Origin: Acanthosoma haemorrhoidale
Lineage: Eukaryota; Arthropoda; Insecta; Hemiptera; Acanthosomatidae
Assembly: GCA_930367205.1 (NCBI GenBank)
Contig: OV884011.1
Location: 90,505,474-90,569,473, forward strand
Reading direction: 5' to 3'
DNA: 64,000 nucleotides
The position numbers and the translations under genes were made by a program. Below the pieces are notes generated by a model. The model made no database searches. It was not told the origin of the DNA and saw only the letters and a program-made list of their open reading frames with translations. Numbering within the stretch: the first letter of the stretch is position 1; the number at the start of each line of letters is the position of its first letter. This document shows, piece after piece, positions 13,706-25,600 of the stretch.

Positions 13706-14032
13706 TATCATAATAAAGTTTATTTTTTTAATATTAACCATATTGTTTTGTAATGAGAATATGCCATACATTAATATAGCAGATAATGCAAAAAAAAAAA
13801 AACAAGTGGAAAATCGCTTAGAAATTAAAAACACTTGCGGTGTGGCTGCGGCGCCGTAGCATCCGTCAAACGAGCGGTGGTAAAGATGGATGTCTACCAG
13901 AAAAAAGGTGTCCTTTTTGCGTTCCTTCGGTATAAAATGTACATTTTTGAACGGAACAGGTGTTATTATCCATACACAGATTTAAGAAGTTTAAGAGGAA
14001 GGTTTAGTTGGTCATTGCAGATTCGTGAGTAA

Positions 14033-14300
14033 TATATCTGTACCTCGGAGGGATACAATACTATGTCCATTTTTTTCCATATTGACTTTATTACAGTAAA
14101 AAAGGTTTTTTTTTCATTTTATAACAACTGCATGATGTAAATAACAATAAATAGAATGTTCTGGTAAAATATTGTTTCAACATCTCAATAAATAGCTGTG
14201 CCAATAACACTTTTTGTTATTATATTTATAGTTTAAAACTCCTTTCCTGTAAAGTTATGAAAATGGACATAGTGTTGTATCTTTCCGAGGTATTTATATA
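14033..14300. mobile_element. Foldback MITE, copy 1 (ends TATATCTGTACCTCGGAGG)
   Basis: The left end at 14033 reads TATATCTGTACCTCGGAGG and continues into ATACTATGTCCATTTT. The right end is its imperfect reverse complement (AAAATGGACATAGTGTTGTAT, then CCGAGGTA) finishing near 14300. It is 268 bp, has no coding capacity and shares its right half closely with copy 2 at 63666-63930. Terminal TA bases suggest a TA target site, as for Tc1/mariner-type MITEs. The left arm has decayed more than the right. Confidence 0.85.
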
Positions 14301-15540
14301 TATAAGTTTTTAAATTAATTCGGGATTTGCGTTAAATCATTTGACAAGCTTGCAGGCAGTACAGATTGCAGAAAAATTAAGTTTCATATCAAGATATTTG
14401 GGTTAGGCCCTCCATACCATAAGAATGGACTGAGTTATCGCATAAGAGTGGGCGCAGCGTGGTGGGGAACGCAGTGTCGCCGGATCTATGTGTATACCAC
14501 TATATAGCATAAAACTGCATATGTGCACTGGGCCTGCGCTTGGCCGCTCTGTCGCTTAAGTTTTGAAGCAACTTTAATCACTATACTGTGCGATTGAAAT
14601 AAAAATTGGTGCGTTGTGCAGGTCCAGAAGTGCACCCTATCTTCCAATATTTTTATTTAGCAGTTTGGACTGCTAACCGTATATTTCTTTTATCTCTTGA
14701 AAGTGTAACGTAATTATCGATAATGAAATAATAATACGGGACAGAGACAAGGAAGCAAGAGTTGGGTAGAGGTGGAACATAGGGAGAAGAGAGTGGCCGA
14801 ATAAGATATAGCACCTGGAAATCAATCGGTTGCCTCGCGCCTAGCACTGGTATTAGCCGGCCGGCAGATCCGAAACAGAGATGTACAAAGAGCTGAGATA
14901 ATGGCCATGAAGGAGATGCCATAATGGCGGGGGGTGGTAAATGCTGTATCGGGATCCACCATCAGCCCGCTGATAAGTGAGCGCTGCACTTACTGCGCTC
15001 TGATGATCCTCCTCCAGTTGTGATAGCCGCTCTGGCCTTTATAGTTAGGGCCAGTCACTGATTGCAGCCTACCTTTCCACTCGTCCGGGGGCAAACTGGA
15101 TCAGCACCTGTGTTCCCACTAATCACTGGCTCCCGTGTCTCTGCGTCGGTTCACGAGGAGCGGCAAATTTCAGGCTCGTTGTGCAGTACCGTGTTCCGTC
15201 GTGATCCCCTGGATGGAACTTCATGATTTATAGTACCTGAGAATGCTATCTGTAGCAGAAATGTCGGTGGAAATTGCTCATGGTTATGGATGACTGTATT
15301 CTATTTTCAGATTTGATATGGTTTGTTGTGTCCTTTGTTTTAAAGAAGCAGATTTAGGTACTTATTAAAATTGTGTTTCAATACATAATATGGGTTTAAA
15401 TAAAAATGATTTATCTTATTTACTATTTTTTTTTTTTTTATAACCTTTCTATTCATTTTATTTACATGGAATTTCCTGTAAGCGATCAAATAATTATTCC
15501 CTAGAGGTGGGGGACATCACTGTATTTAAGCATTTAATTT
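14301..15540. other. Unassigned stretch with a GC-richer patch (about 14440-15240)
   Basis: Sequence from about 14440 to 15240 is clearly richer in G and C than its flanks and includes short CG-containing blocks. I could not read a protein family in any frame. It may be an old unrecognised repeat or a conserved noncoding segment. Confidence 0.25.
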
Positions 15541-15542
15541 AA

Positions 15543-15602
15543 GAGTTTAATATCAGCGTATCGATAGGAACCATTGCCGTCAATTGCCTCTTCAAATCGT
15601 CG
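15543..15602 (-). repeat. 58-bp minus-strand match to 17503-17560
   Basis: The reverse complement begins CGATTTGAAGAGGC and ends near GCTGATATTAAACTC. It matches 17503-17560 (CGATTTGAAGAGGC...GCAGACATAAATCTC) at 47 of 58 positions. Read in frame both give RFEEAI...YRYADI-like peptides (R-F-E-E-A-I shared). This shows the sequence just before the protein relic at 17681 is itself repeated, so it probably belongs to a mobile element. Confidence 0.6.
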
Positions 15603-17330
15603 TAATCATCTGTCTTCCTTCAGGTCAATATTGTAGCGCAGGTAAGTCACAAGCGGCGTATTCTGAGGGGACGAACATAGACTGAGGTCAATCCGCTGGC
15701 GCTTGGCATACCACGACACTTATATTAAGTTTTAATGCGTTTTGACTGTGGTAAAAGTTCTTTGATGCGTATAAATTTATTGCATTCTGGGCTAACTTTG
15801 TATTGCTTCATCCCGAGTTACTACCACTGGAAGTGGCCCATTCATTGAAAGATTCCTCTATCTTATTATTATAATTAAGGACTTGTAAGAGGGTGAACAT
15901 TCCGTTGACCAATGGTTGAGAGAATGTTAAAACGTGCAAGATAAAAGTCACCCAAATAATAAATAAGCCAAACACGTTTTATCGTGACGTATAAATGAAT
16001 ATGTGGATATGCGTCAAACAGTTAAAATTAAATTACCATGGGATGTTTTGCAAGATTATTTTTTAAAGGTGAATCGTATCAAATGATTCCACGCACAACA
16101 GTAGAATACAATGTCCTTCAAAAATGTGAGAAGGCATTTAGATTATTTTTGGCTTTTCATTTCCCCAGGAAGTATTTCTTTTATCCATAATTACATTTTG
16201 TGCTCCTTTGTAACACTCATAAATAAAAGGCGTGTCTGGAAGATGTGCTATATTTTCTCGCTCATCATCTTAAGGCAAATGCTTTAAATCGTCACCCACA
16301 ATAAGAGTTTCTGAAGAACAGTTCACGTGTTCTTGCATGAGTCGTCATCAGCAGTTTCTATATTCATATGACCAATATTAACCACTTAATTTTGAATACC
16401 AGTACCTTTTATTGGGCTGCGGATATGGGGCCATAACCACAATCTTATTAACTCAAAAACCCTGGGAGTTATATAGGGAAATTTAAATGCCCCTCTAGAA
16501 TTGAAACATTGGCATTCAACACCTCAAAATGTTCTTGGTTATCTACGATGACTGTAATTATCTCTCCTCGGTAAAAATTGTTATTTATTTTATCAGTTTT
16601 ATGCGCATAAACTTCTTTATCAATCAATTTTTTTATTTTTAAACATGGGATACAGTGGTGCGGTAATTATTTAGTGTCTATCTGTAGTATAATATAATAA
16701 TAGTAAATTATCTATGGATTTAAGTATACAAAAAAAAGTCCCAAATACAACAATCTCATTGCAGACTATAAATGTTAACACTAAATTGTTGATAGTCAAT
16801 ATTAATAAAACGTTTCAAAATGTGCTTATTGTAATAAGGATTTTCTATACGTTTCTGAATGTAACGATGCTTACTTAATAGAAAATAAAGATACTATCTT
16901 GCCGATTTTATGGATACTGATCGGGAGGTTTATCAAAGATGTGATGTGTTAGTTAGGTGAATAGTATTGATTGCACAGGCCTACAAGAATAAAAATTTTG
17001 TTTTCTGCCTAGAATTTTAGAATTGATTTAGGGCGCTTAATCAAAATATAAAATGAGTTTTTTTCTCTTTGCTTTACGTTTTTAGATCAAAGTTTTTTTT
17101 AACGTGCAGTTTTACACCCACCAGAGGTTTGTCCAGTTAGTTTGTGCGTTCTCGCCACAGGATAAAGATAAAAATCAGGGCACCTCATCACGTCTGTAAA
17201 ACTTGTACAGAACATTACCGACAGTTCACTTGACTGGGAAATGAAAATGTTTAAAATTTGGCGTACCGATGGTTTGGAGAGAACCCGAAAAACACTTTGA
17301 TGACTGCTAATTCTGTCTAGTAAATATTAC
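15603..17330. other. AT-rich stretch with no supported gene
   Basis: A minus-strand segment at about 16130-16500 has fewer stops than its surroundings in shifting frames, but I could not assign it. Otherwise nothing is seen. Confidence 0.3.
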
Positions 17331-17334
17331 TGGA

Positions 17335-17640
17335 ATGAATCGAAATAACCATAGCAAGTGGACTTCTCCTGATTTAGTCTCTGCAAGACGTCCCTCAAAG
17401 AAAGTGCCGATCCCAACGTTCCACCTGCTACCAAAAGCTCTGTTAGGACGAGTGTTGCCCCTCTTCACTCTTACGATGAAGTTTAATGGCAGATCTTTCG
17501 GGCGATTTGAAGAGGCTATTGCCGGCGTTGGTCCCAATCGATACGCAGACATAAATCTCTGCAAGATAGTGATTATGAGGGGATGTCATCAATTCCTCAA
17601 CTTTTCGAAAACGATAGGTTATAAATGACCTCACAAGAGA
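17335..17640 (+). pseudogene. Upstream part of the element carrying the relic at 17681 (unassigned ORF)
   Basis: A 97-codon frame opens at an ATG at 17335 and runs to 17628. It has no domain I recognise. Part of it (17503-17560) is repeated in reverse at 15543-15602, which marks it as repetitive rather than unique coding sequence. It lies about 50 bp before the readable start of the next relic and may be an N-terminal or non-coding part of the same element. Confidence 0.35.
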
Positions 17641-17680
17641 TCTCAACCCGCCAAAAGAAGTATCTGTACTGTCTTCCAGG

Positions 17681-18760
17681 TTGAAGTACAAAATTTTGCT
17701 AGAATATGGAACCAAAATAACCTTTTACCGTATAGGAGAAAAGGGTCTGCTACACTTCTTCTCTTCAGTAGACAATATTGTATTTTGTTACAAAATTAGA
17801 GGACTCTTGGAAAAAATGAGTCTTTCTGACAATTTTCCTGATGATTGGCGCCTATTTATTGACAGCTCAAAGAAAATTTTGAAATGTGTTCTCCTACACA
17901 ATGGAAATAATAACGGTTCAATACCAATTGCTCACTCATCGAAAATAAAAGAAGAATACAACACCATTGATTTCGTCTTGGAGAAGAACAAGTATCATGA
18001 ACATCAATGGGACATTTGTGTGGACTTAATAATGGTGAACTTTCCCCTTGGGCAGCGAAGTGGCCACACCAAGTACCCTAGCTTCTAGTGCCTCTGGGAT
18101 AGCAGAGATAAAACCCATCACTGGGTTAGAAAAGAGTGGCCTAAGAGACAAAACATGGACGTTCGGGAAAACAATGTCATTCATTAACGACCCCTTAGTT
18201 AAACGAGTTAAAATCATCTTTCCTCCACGGCATATTAAGCTGGGGCATATGAAGCAGTTTGTAAAGGCACTTGATAAGAACAGGTCATGGCTTTGCAAAT
18301 ATACATGGAAATATTCCTCGGTTAAGTATGGAAAAAATTAAAGCAGGAATATTTGACGTCCCACAAATGAGACAACTCATTAAGGATCCTGCCTTTACAA
18401 AGGCTAAGCGAAAAGCCTAGACTTTATTTTTTGCAGTTGTCGGAAATATTCTTGGTACATACAAAGTTGAAAACTATGTTGAACTGGTAAACGAGATGCT
18501 TAGCATCAGTTCTAAATCCCTTGGGTGTTGCATATAAAGTATTAAGATGAAATATTTACACTGCCACTTAGACCGTTTTCCTGAAAATTTAGGAGACACC
18601 AGTAAGGAACAATGTAAAATATTTCACCAGGATAATAAAACGGTGGCCCGCTAAAATGGAAGATGGGATACGCACATGATGGCAGATTAATGCTGGAGTT
18701 TACAATGGGACTGTTTCAAAATTAATTTAACGATTCATAGTAAAGAAGCTGCCAAAGTGT
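17681..18760 (+). pseudogene. Relic of a multi-copy arthropod protein family of unassigned element class
   Basis: The longest frame in the window (135 codons, 17681-18088) contains MSLSDNFPDDWRLFIDSSKK, CVLLHNGN and KYHEHQWDICVDL. This is the signature of an uncharacterised family that I recall as recurring in many copies in insect, tick and crustacean genomes. After a TAG at 18088-18090 the same frame continues CLWDSRDKTHHW. Then a frameshift leads to INDPLVKR, IIFPPRHIKLGHMKQFVKAL, VPQMRQLIKDPAFTK, NYVELVNEML, YLHCHLDRFPENLG, FHQDN and finally GRWDTHMMAD-stop-CWSLQWDC near 18710. Block order matches the family end to end. At least four stops and two frameshifts make it dead. Family membership is from memory; whether it is transposon-borne is inferred from copy number. 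Confidence 0.8.
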
Positions 18761-20920
18761 TCAGTGACTTGTTGATTTCATCGCTGACTTTTTCCTCTAT
18801 CTTTGTATATTAGAATATTTGTATAATATAATAATTAAAAATCCATGTTTAGTTTTTTATTTGATCCATGGATTTAACTTCAACTAGTTAACTTGTATTT
18901 CACTAAAATATGATATTTTAGGAAATTGAGCTCCTATGCAGCGATAGCCCTGAATTAAACCTCAATGGAAAACTACGATTTGTTGACAATTATCTAGGAT
19001 TATTCACGAGTAGCTGATGTGGATGGACCTGTGGAAAAAAATGCTAATTGAAAGACTAAAAGCTGATAGGAAATCTTTATTTATTGAATTCATCTTGAAC
19101 ACTCCCTGTTTCCAACAATAATATGCCACTAGCTTCCCCTGTTACATTATCAGATGAAATATACATTAATGTTATTTTGAAGAGATGCCGGTTGGTTTTA
19201 TTACATATAAAAATATTTTTAACTGAACTAGACTAACATCGCCATAGAAGGTGACATAGCAGTTAGAATTTATTTTTAACCAGTAAACATCAACTAAATT
19301 TATACACTCATTAGACTTCAGTCTCATTAGTAAACATTTGGTATGTAGCTTTCTCGTTTCCTAGGTAGATAGTAATTAACTATGTTATGCTGTGTTAACT
19401 ACAAAGCCACTATCTTTTGTTACATACGTTTTATGTGAACATTTGATTGATCACTTGCATTGTACGTACTGAGGTACAGGGGGTGTAGGAGAGGTCAAAT
19501 AAATTGTGTAGAAGGGAATTTGGGTGACAAGGTTGTGAATTCACTCTAGAAAACTTGCTAAGCATTACTTTTTTTTTTTTTTTTTTTGGTTTCTTGCTAG
19601 CATATTATTCCATTTTATTTATAGCACAAGCGCATCTTACAATTAAATTGTCATCTTCTGATACAATAATAGAAATAATTTATAAAATAGATACCTTTAA
19701 GCTTCAAGAAACAATTTCTAAAAGTATCTTTAAAAGTAAAGAAATCGATGGATAAATAGCTCATAAATTATAAAATTACAAAGACAGAGGATACTTAACT
19801 TAATTTGCAAATGTAAACTCGACTACTGGGCGCAAACAGAGAAAGTAGAGTTTTTTTTGTACAGGTTTAAACTTGTAACAACAGATGCCGTTGTTAATGG
19901 TATCATTGAGTACTGAGTAATGCATACTATCACTGATCACTCATTACTTTATTATAGACTACTGGAAAAACCAAGGCAAACAGTTAAACAAACAATAATA
20001 ATAGATTGTAGCACATGCTTTTTAGCAGAAAGATGAATTTTTTTTTTTTTTTTTCATAACCTCAAACAAATATATAATGTACAAAATAAATAATAAAATA
20101 ATTGAGATACAATTTTCTCCTCTTCCTGCATTTACATGCATTTGGAGGAGTGCATGAATATATAATAATTTTGTTGTGGTTAAAAGTACTTAGTCTCATA
20201 GTGTCCGAGAGGTTAAGGAGTGGATACCTCAAAATGTTGAGCGCATTTGTTGACCTCATAGGCTCCAACATATGGTATAGCTGTGCCTTTATTTATGTTA
20301 TTACTCGTATTATTATTACTTTTTTTATATTTTGTTGAATATTTATTATTTAAGTATGCTATATTTTTATTATTAACCCTTCTTTTTTTTTGGTGCTATT
20401 TAATTTTTTTGTATATGTATGTGTTATCATAGATTACAGATAGATAATTAAAGCTTTAATTTCAGTTTTTTCTCACAAGTTCATATGGAATTGCTTCTTG
20501 TATTGCTATAACACAATAATATTTTTAGGAAAATTTTTAATAATAGGAAAATAAATAACCTACTCAATTCAATGTGTGCGTGCTAAGGACACCCTTCACA
20601 AGATCGATCGGCAATTCTTTTGGCTTACCCATTAATATTTAGAATGTAGAATTCCTGCTGAAATAAAAACATACAATTTTAATTTAACAACACAAGTTTT
20701 ATTCCTTTTGCATTGCTTGATCGAAATTTTACTATAATTCCTAATCAATCTTCCGTAAATTATCATTTATCCCGTATTCAATAAATATATGTACATTATA
20801 CCACTTTAGTTTCATAGTTCCCTTTTCTAGTTTTTGTATGTTATAAACAAAGAAATCCTCGGCCAGCAGGAATCTTGGGCGGACTGGGTAGTTTAAAGTG
20901 TCTAGCACTTTATTTATATG
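18761..20920. other. AT-rich stretch with no supported gene
   Basis: Contains long T runs (about 19569-19587 and 20039-20054) that could be decayed retroposon tails, but no body sequence could be matched to them. Confidence 0.35.
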
Positions 20921-21310
20921 TTATCCAATTAGATAGTGGACGGCGTAAAGAAAAACAAGCGCCCGAGAGCAGATAAAAAAATGGCTATATATGGACAGCA
21001 AGAGTGTGTTTGTGTGTGCTAGATGCCGGGAAGACGGGGAGAAATTGCCATCCTGTGGGAGAACGAGAGGGAACATAGGGAGGGGACTCGGGAGGTGAGG
21101 AGAAAGAGAGAGAGAGAGAGAGAGGGGTGGCCGGTGTGTAGATGAAGATAAAGGGTCGACAGAGAAAAACAGGGAAGTTTGAAGGAATGATAAGACAGAG
21201 GAGGTAACGGAACTTGCCTCCGAGCCGGCAGCTTTCACAGCGACACTGGACACTCGAACGGAACCTGCTGCAACACACTCCTTGTCCCAGTCCTCCTTCC
21301 ATTCTTAACT
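20921..21310. other. GC/purine-rich patch with a (GA)n microsatellite
   Basis: From about 20930 to 21310 the plus strand is purine-rich and less AT-rich than its flanks. A (GA)n run of about 9-10 units sits at 21106-21124. Two minus-strand frames of about 105-110 codons cross it, but they are serine/proline-rich readings of the purine tract and show no domain. I treat it as low-complexity or possibly regulatory DNA. Confidence 0.35.
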
Positions 21311-23362
21311 ACTTCTCATCTCTCATAATGATCACATGCTTATTTGGGATCACGCCTCGTTATCTGTTACGCGTTGAGTCAATTCGTTAAGAGAAACTCG
21401 TTCGTTTTTTATTTTTTTGGTACATTGTGTTTATCATACTCATTTCTTATTACGGAGAACCAGGTTTGGTCCCCCGATGGCTACGCTAGGATTTTTTCTG
21501 GCAGAGGTTTACTCAGCCTCTTGAGGGTTATTGACCGGCTATTCAAATAAAGAAGTAGTGAATGCTGTTCGGAAAACCATCTACGATGACCCGGCATGCT
21601 ACGTGTATTTATTATTATTGTTTTGTTAAATTTGAATACATTCTGGAACTGTCTTCTGTAAATAACATCGTAATACAGTAAAAAAAAACAAAAAAACTTG
21701 CCTGACTGAATATATCTACAAACAAGTATTTTAATTATCACTGTAACGCATTTATTATCATTACTTATTAAATTTGATTGTGCTGTTTACAAGTTTGTTT
21801 TGGAACAAGCCATAGCGGTGCAATAGGAAAACAGTTCACAGACTTCATGAATGTCACAGGTCCCTGGACTAAAGTTTTCTGAGTCGGTGCTGAGAGTTGG
21901 CAGGAATGTTGAAAGAAGAAATTTAGACTGTATAGTTGATTGTACTATTAAAAAGTGAAAAACTTAATTTTTTATCGGGTTATGTATCATGCTCAAAAAC
22001 GGAATCTTTATTATACATGCAGAGTTAGATTGGAAACATATATGAGCAGAAACGACTTTTAAAATGATTACAGATTCTCTAGCCTCAGGAAAGGCCAAAA
22101 AAAAAAAATTACAGACTGATGTTTAAATATATGACATTTTTGCGTATGCCCTAAAGCTCTGCACCGTATGTTCATAATACTTTCATTCATTAATAATTCA
22201 TAATATTTTTAAGTTAACATTAGGATGAGATGAAGTGCAGAACAACCAACCATCAAATAAATGAAATAGTTATTTATGTTTAATTGTATTTTCTTAATTG
22301 TTTTCTTTTATTCATTATTTTACGCATTTGCGTAACGGTAACTATCCCCTCAGAAAACACCCAATGCTTACGAAGCTGAATGATTGTTATAAAGATTTTA
22401 GTTCATTACAATTTCATGATGTAGGAACAAATTTTCTGTCATTTTCATAGGAACTAAAGGAAAATTGATCAATTAATATGTATGTTCGTAGGATGTGTTG
22501 CTTGATGATCAGTTGATCGATGTAAGTGATGTTTGATCTTCCCGCATGAATTGCTATTTCTTGTAGTTTTTTTTGGAAATGTTGATAACGAATGGCTAAC
22601 GTATTTTCAAATTTGTATGAATTAAAGTGAAATCCATGGCGTTTTACCTTAACGAAGGAAAAATTATCGTTGAGAATTTAGCGTGGTTGATGCTTGGCTG
22701 TACCTCTCAATTTTCTCAATCTGATCCCATTCTTCTTTATTCAAGTAGCTGCTTATTTATCCTCTCGGGGCTTTAGAGGACTCACCGCCTTAAAAAAAAA
22801 ATGATTTTATGCCTATATTTCTGATTGTGGGTTAAAATTTATTGTCAAATTTGTATTTCCACTTGTTTTTATTTCTATTTTGCAAGCGCTTTCAGCAGCT
22901 ATACTGTCATTATCGAGTGATTAAAAGATTATTAATATAACTGTTTTTGCTAGCCACTAACTTTACTTGACCCTCAAGTTTTTTGATTTGAGTAAGATTT
23001 TTAAGTTAAGATAATTAAGTTATCTAAAGCAAAGAGAAGGCAAGGCAAGCACAGACAATTATGACATGCATTTTGATGTATTATGCACTGGGGATTTTGA
23101 TGAGTGGATGGGTTTTTGTGGAATTTGAAAAATCTTGATGGTATAAGGTCAAGTAGAGTTGGCTTATGGAAATGGTAAATAGTTGAAAACATCGCTGTTG
23201 TAAAATAAAAAATAAGAAACTGACATGTGCTAAGAAAAAAGATAAATTATACTTAATTTATGACTTTTGAATTGATTAGATTAAATATCTTCCATGTGTT
23301 CTTGATTCTTGCGAGTAAATTGCGGCTGTGTTTTTAATTATCAGCAAATAATTTCAAAATAC
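21311..23362. other. AT-rich stretch with no supported gene
   Basis: Nothing recognisable in either strand. Confidence 0.4.
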
Positions 23363-23448
23363 TTTTTTTTTTTTTATGTAAACTTAATTAAACACAGCCT
23401 ATCCCAATCAGAGGATTATTGCGTTCACCCGTAAACTCAATTTTACAA
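23363..23448 (-). repeat. Poly(A)-tailed short repeat, copy 1 (SINE or LINE 3' end)
   Basis: A 13-base T run is followed by AACTTAATTAAACACAGCCT, then an AATCAGAGGATTATTGCG block ending near TTTTACAA. The same 85-bp unit occurs at 26677-26761 with only a few differences. On the minus strand it reads body then poly(A), as expected of a short retroposon or a truncated LINE 3' end. Confidence 0.75.
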
Positions 23449-23499
23449 CCGCTTAATTCTTTAACTACAACCATAAAATGAGCACAGGTTCATTTATCC

Positions 23500-23900
23500 A
23501 ACACTAGAGCCGGCTATAAGCGGAATGGCGAAGAGGGATGCCACGGGAGGCTGACGAGCGTTGAGGCATTCTAATTGCTTATAATTACGCATGATACACC
23601 CTCCCCGCCTCCCCCCTCTCATGATAATGATATCTGTTATTTATTGGAGGATAGTAAAAGCCGTTGACGCTGGGGGCCGGGGTCGGGCCCGCTAGGTGAC
23701 CCCTCCGTCCGAGTTATGCACCTCTCATGACGCGGACCTGTCTCAGTCATGTCTCACGTCATTATTTATTACGTCATTATTTACAGGCTTCATCCTTTGA
23801 ACATGACCGGTCGGAAACTGCGACCGTTCTCTGTAAATATCAAACGGAGCTGGGCTGTATCTTTTACAACCATTGCGATCGCACACAGATGATTATACGT
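23500..23900. promoter_or_regulatory. Candidate regulatory island
   Basis: A GC-richer block stands out from AT-rich flanks. It contains paired homeodomain-type cores TAATTG (23572) and TAATTA (23582). It also has a tandem 15-bp repeat, ACGTCATTATTTATT at 23756-23770 and ACGTCATTATTTACA at 23771-23785, giving two CREB/ATF-type half sites each followed by a forkhead-like ATTTA. No ORF explains the composition. An enhancer role is inference from motif clustering only. Confidence 0.25.
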
Positions 23901-24059
23901 TATTAAAAAAAAAAAAAAAAAATATCAGTCGTATTTAACGAAAACAATTTTATTTATTGTAAGTTTTAATGACTATTTGCAATAATAGCCCAATAAAGCC
24001 GTACCATATAATAAACTTATTGATCAGGATGTCAAGATCGCTAATTTGATACCTTAGTT

Positions 24060-25600
24060 CATATGATAGGAAATAATCAATTGACTCGTCATTTTTTTTT
24101 TAATAAGATAGCATTTATTTTTATGATTTCTGGAGCATCAAGAAAAACTTTCATTATATCATGTCTAAATATGAAGCTGGCTGGGGCTGAAAAGAAATAC
24201 GAATATACTTTTGATGACAGTTAGAATGATTTAAGACCCTATTAATATTACCATATTAATTATACCTAGTAGAATATGGCACCCTACTCAATATAGTACA
24301 ATACTATTTATTTATTGCTGATTAGTTTATCAATGGCCTTTTATTATATTTCATCAGACTGGTTTTATATTTTGCATTATCACCAGGGAAATAAACACAT
24401 AAAATATCAAGCTTCTAAAAAAGTCACTTTTGCAGATAAAATTTATTAACACGATTAAAAATTTCTTTCGTTACATCCTTAATTTGAAACCCTATTTGAA
24501 ATGATTCAAATTTGTTTTTTTAAACTGATTCATTAAAGACGTTTATAGCATGAGGGTACCCTTTATCATCCCCAATTTAAAAATGAACCACATTACAGCC
24601 CTTGGTATACGCCAAATGATTAAATTCAATACGGGTTGTTACTGGGGAAAAACTACATAAATTATAAATGTTTTTCTTGTTTGAAAACTAAATTTGGCTC
24701 AACATCAATTGTATAACTGCTAACACTTAAATTTAACAGGAGAGGAAAAGAACGGTTACATCTCCCACCTTTTCATGGCACAACTACACTCTGGCCTGGT
24801 GCACCAGAAGCTGTTACTTTTGATAAAAAAAGTTTTTTTGAAAATTTTATTTCCCTGGATATATTGCAATACGTATTAAAAACGTAGGGCGCAAAGAAAC
24901 TAAATTTGTTAAACCATTTCGGTCTCGTTAGCATAGAGACCGTAATGACGTACTGTAATAAAATATTATTCAAAGCCGATACACTATATCGTTAATTGCC
25001 AATATTAAATGAGAGTTATTTTCAATTCTGAAATTACCTAATAATATGTTCAGTTATTTTTACCATTTAATAACTTATCCTTTACCAGCATATTGTTTAA
25101 GATTTGAGCACAAGTATATACATTTCTAGCTTGTCAAAACCTATGACATACATGAGAATGTTCTTTCTGGTTTATTTGATTCAGCCATCTTATTAGGTAC
25201 CCGACAACCAATAATTTCTTTACCTGAAAGTAAATATTTAAATCCTTATTTTTCATCCTATTGATTTATTATATCAATGCTAACAGCAATCTCTCCTTGT
25301 GAAATCATTTATAGTGAGCAGGAGGAGTGACAACTTTAATTACTTGTTTACCGTAACTAAAACATGAATCTACCGAGCCAACTTCTACATATTTCCTTAC
25401 AGTCAAGAGAAAATTAAGAGTCAAAAGCCCAGAAATAAACAAGTGATTTGTTGTACCCCGATTTTTTTCAGTGTGAAGTGGTAATTTGACTTGTGGTCCT
25501 TGTAGATCCCCTTGGCTAACACGAAACTTTTTTCGTGATATCTGACACCAATTCAATTTGTATTCCGGAGGTGTCAACGAGTCTCTTAAGACCAGGTAAA
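24060..25600 (-). pseudogene. Unrecognised decayed coding region
   Basis: Minus-strand frames stay readable over about 1.5 kb, broken by scattered stops and shifts: a 90-codon frame (25577-25305), a 66-codon frame (24973-24773), then EFNHLAYTKGCNVVHF, IGDDKGYPHAINVFNES, FQIGFQIKDVTKEIFNRVNK, LDILCVYFPGDNAKYKTSL and, near 24100-24150, KVFLDAP. I do not recognise a family. Support for real descent comes from 60795-60890, where a diverged sequence encodes a similar peptide (NV-x-L-x-AP...KIKAIL against KVFLDAP...KINAIL). AT-rich DNA can mimic such readings, so confidence is low. It could be an old mobile element or integrated foreign gene; no function is claimed. Confidence 0.3.

Noticed and set aside
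16130..16500. Possible decayed helicase-like coding on the minus strand
   Set aside because: Frames were only intermittently open and no helicase motif could be matched block by block.
20921..21302. Minus-strand frames of 105-110 codons rich in Ser/Pro/Leu
   Set aside because: They are translations of a purine-rich low-complexity tract, including a (GA)n microsatellite, so openness is due to composition.
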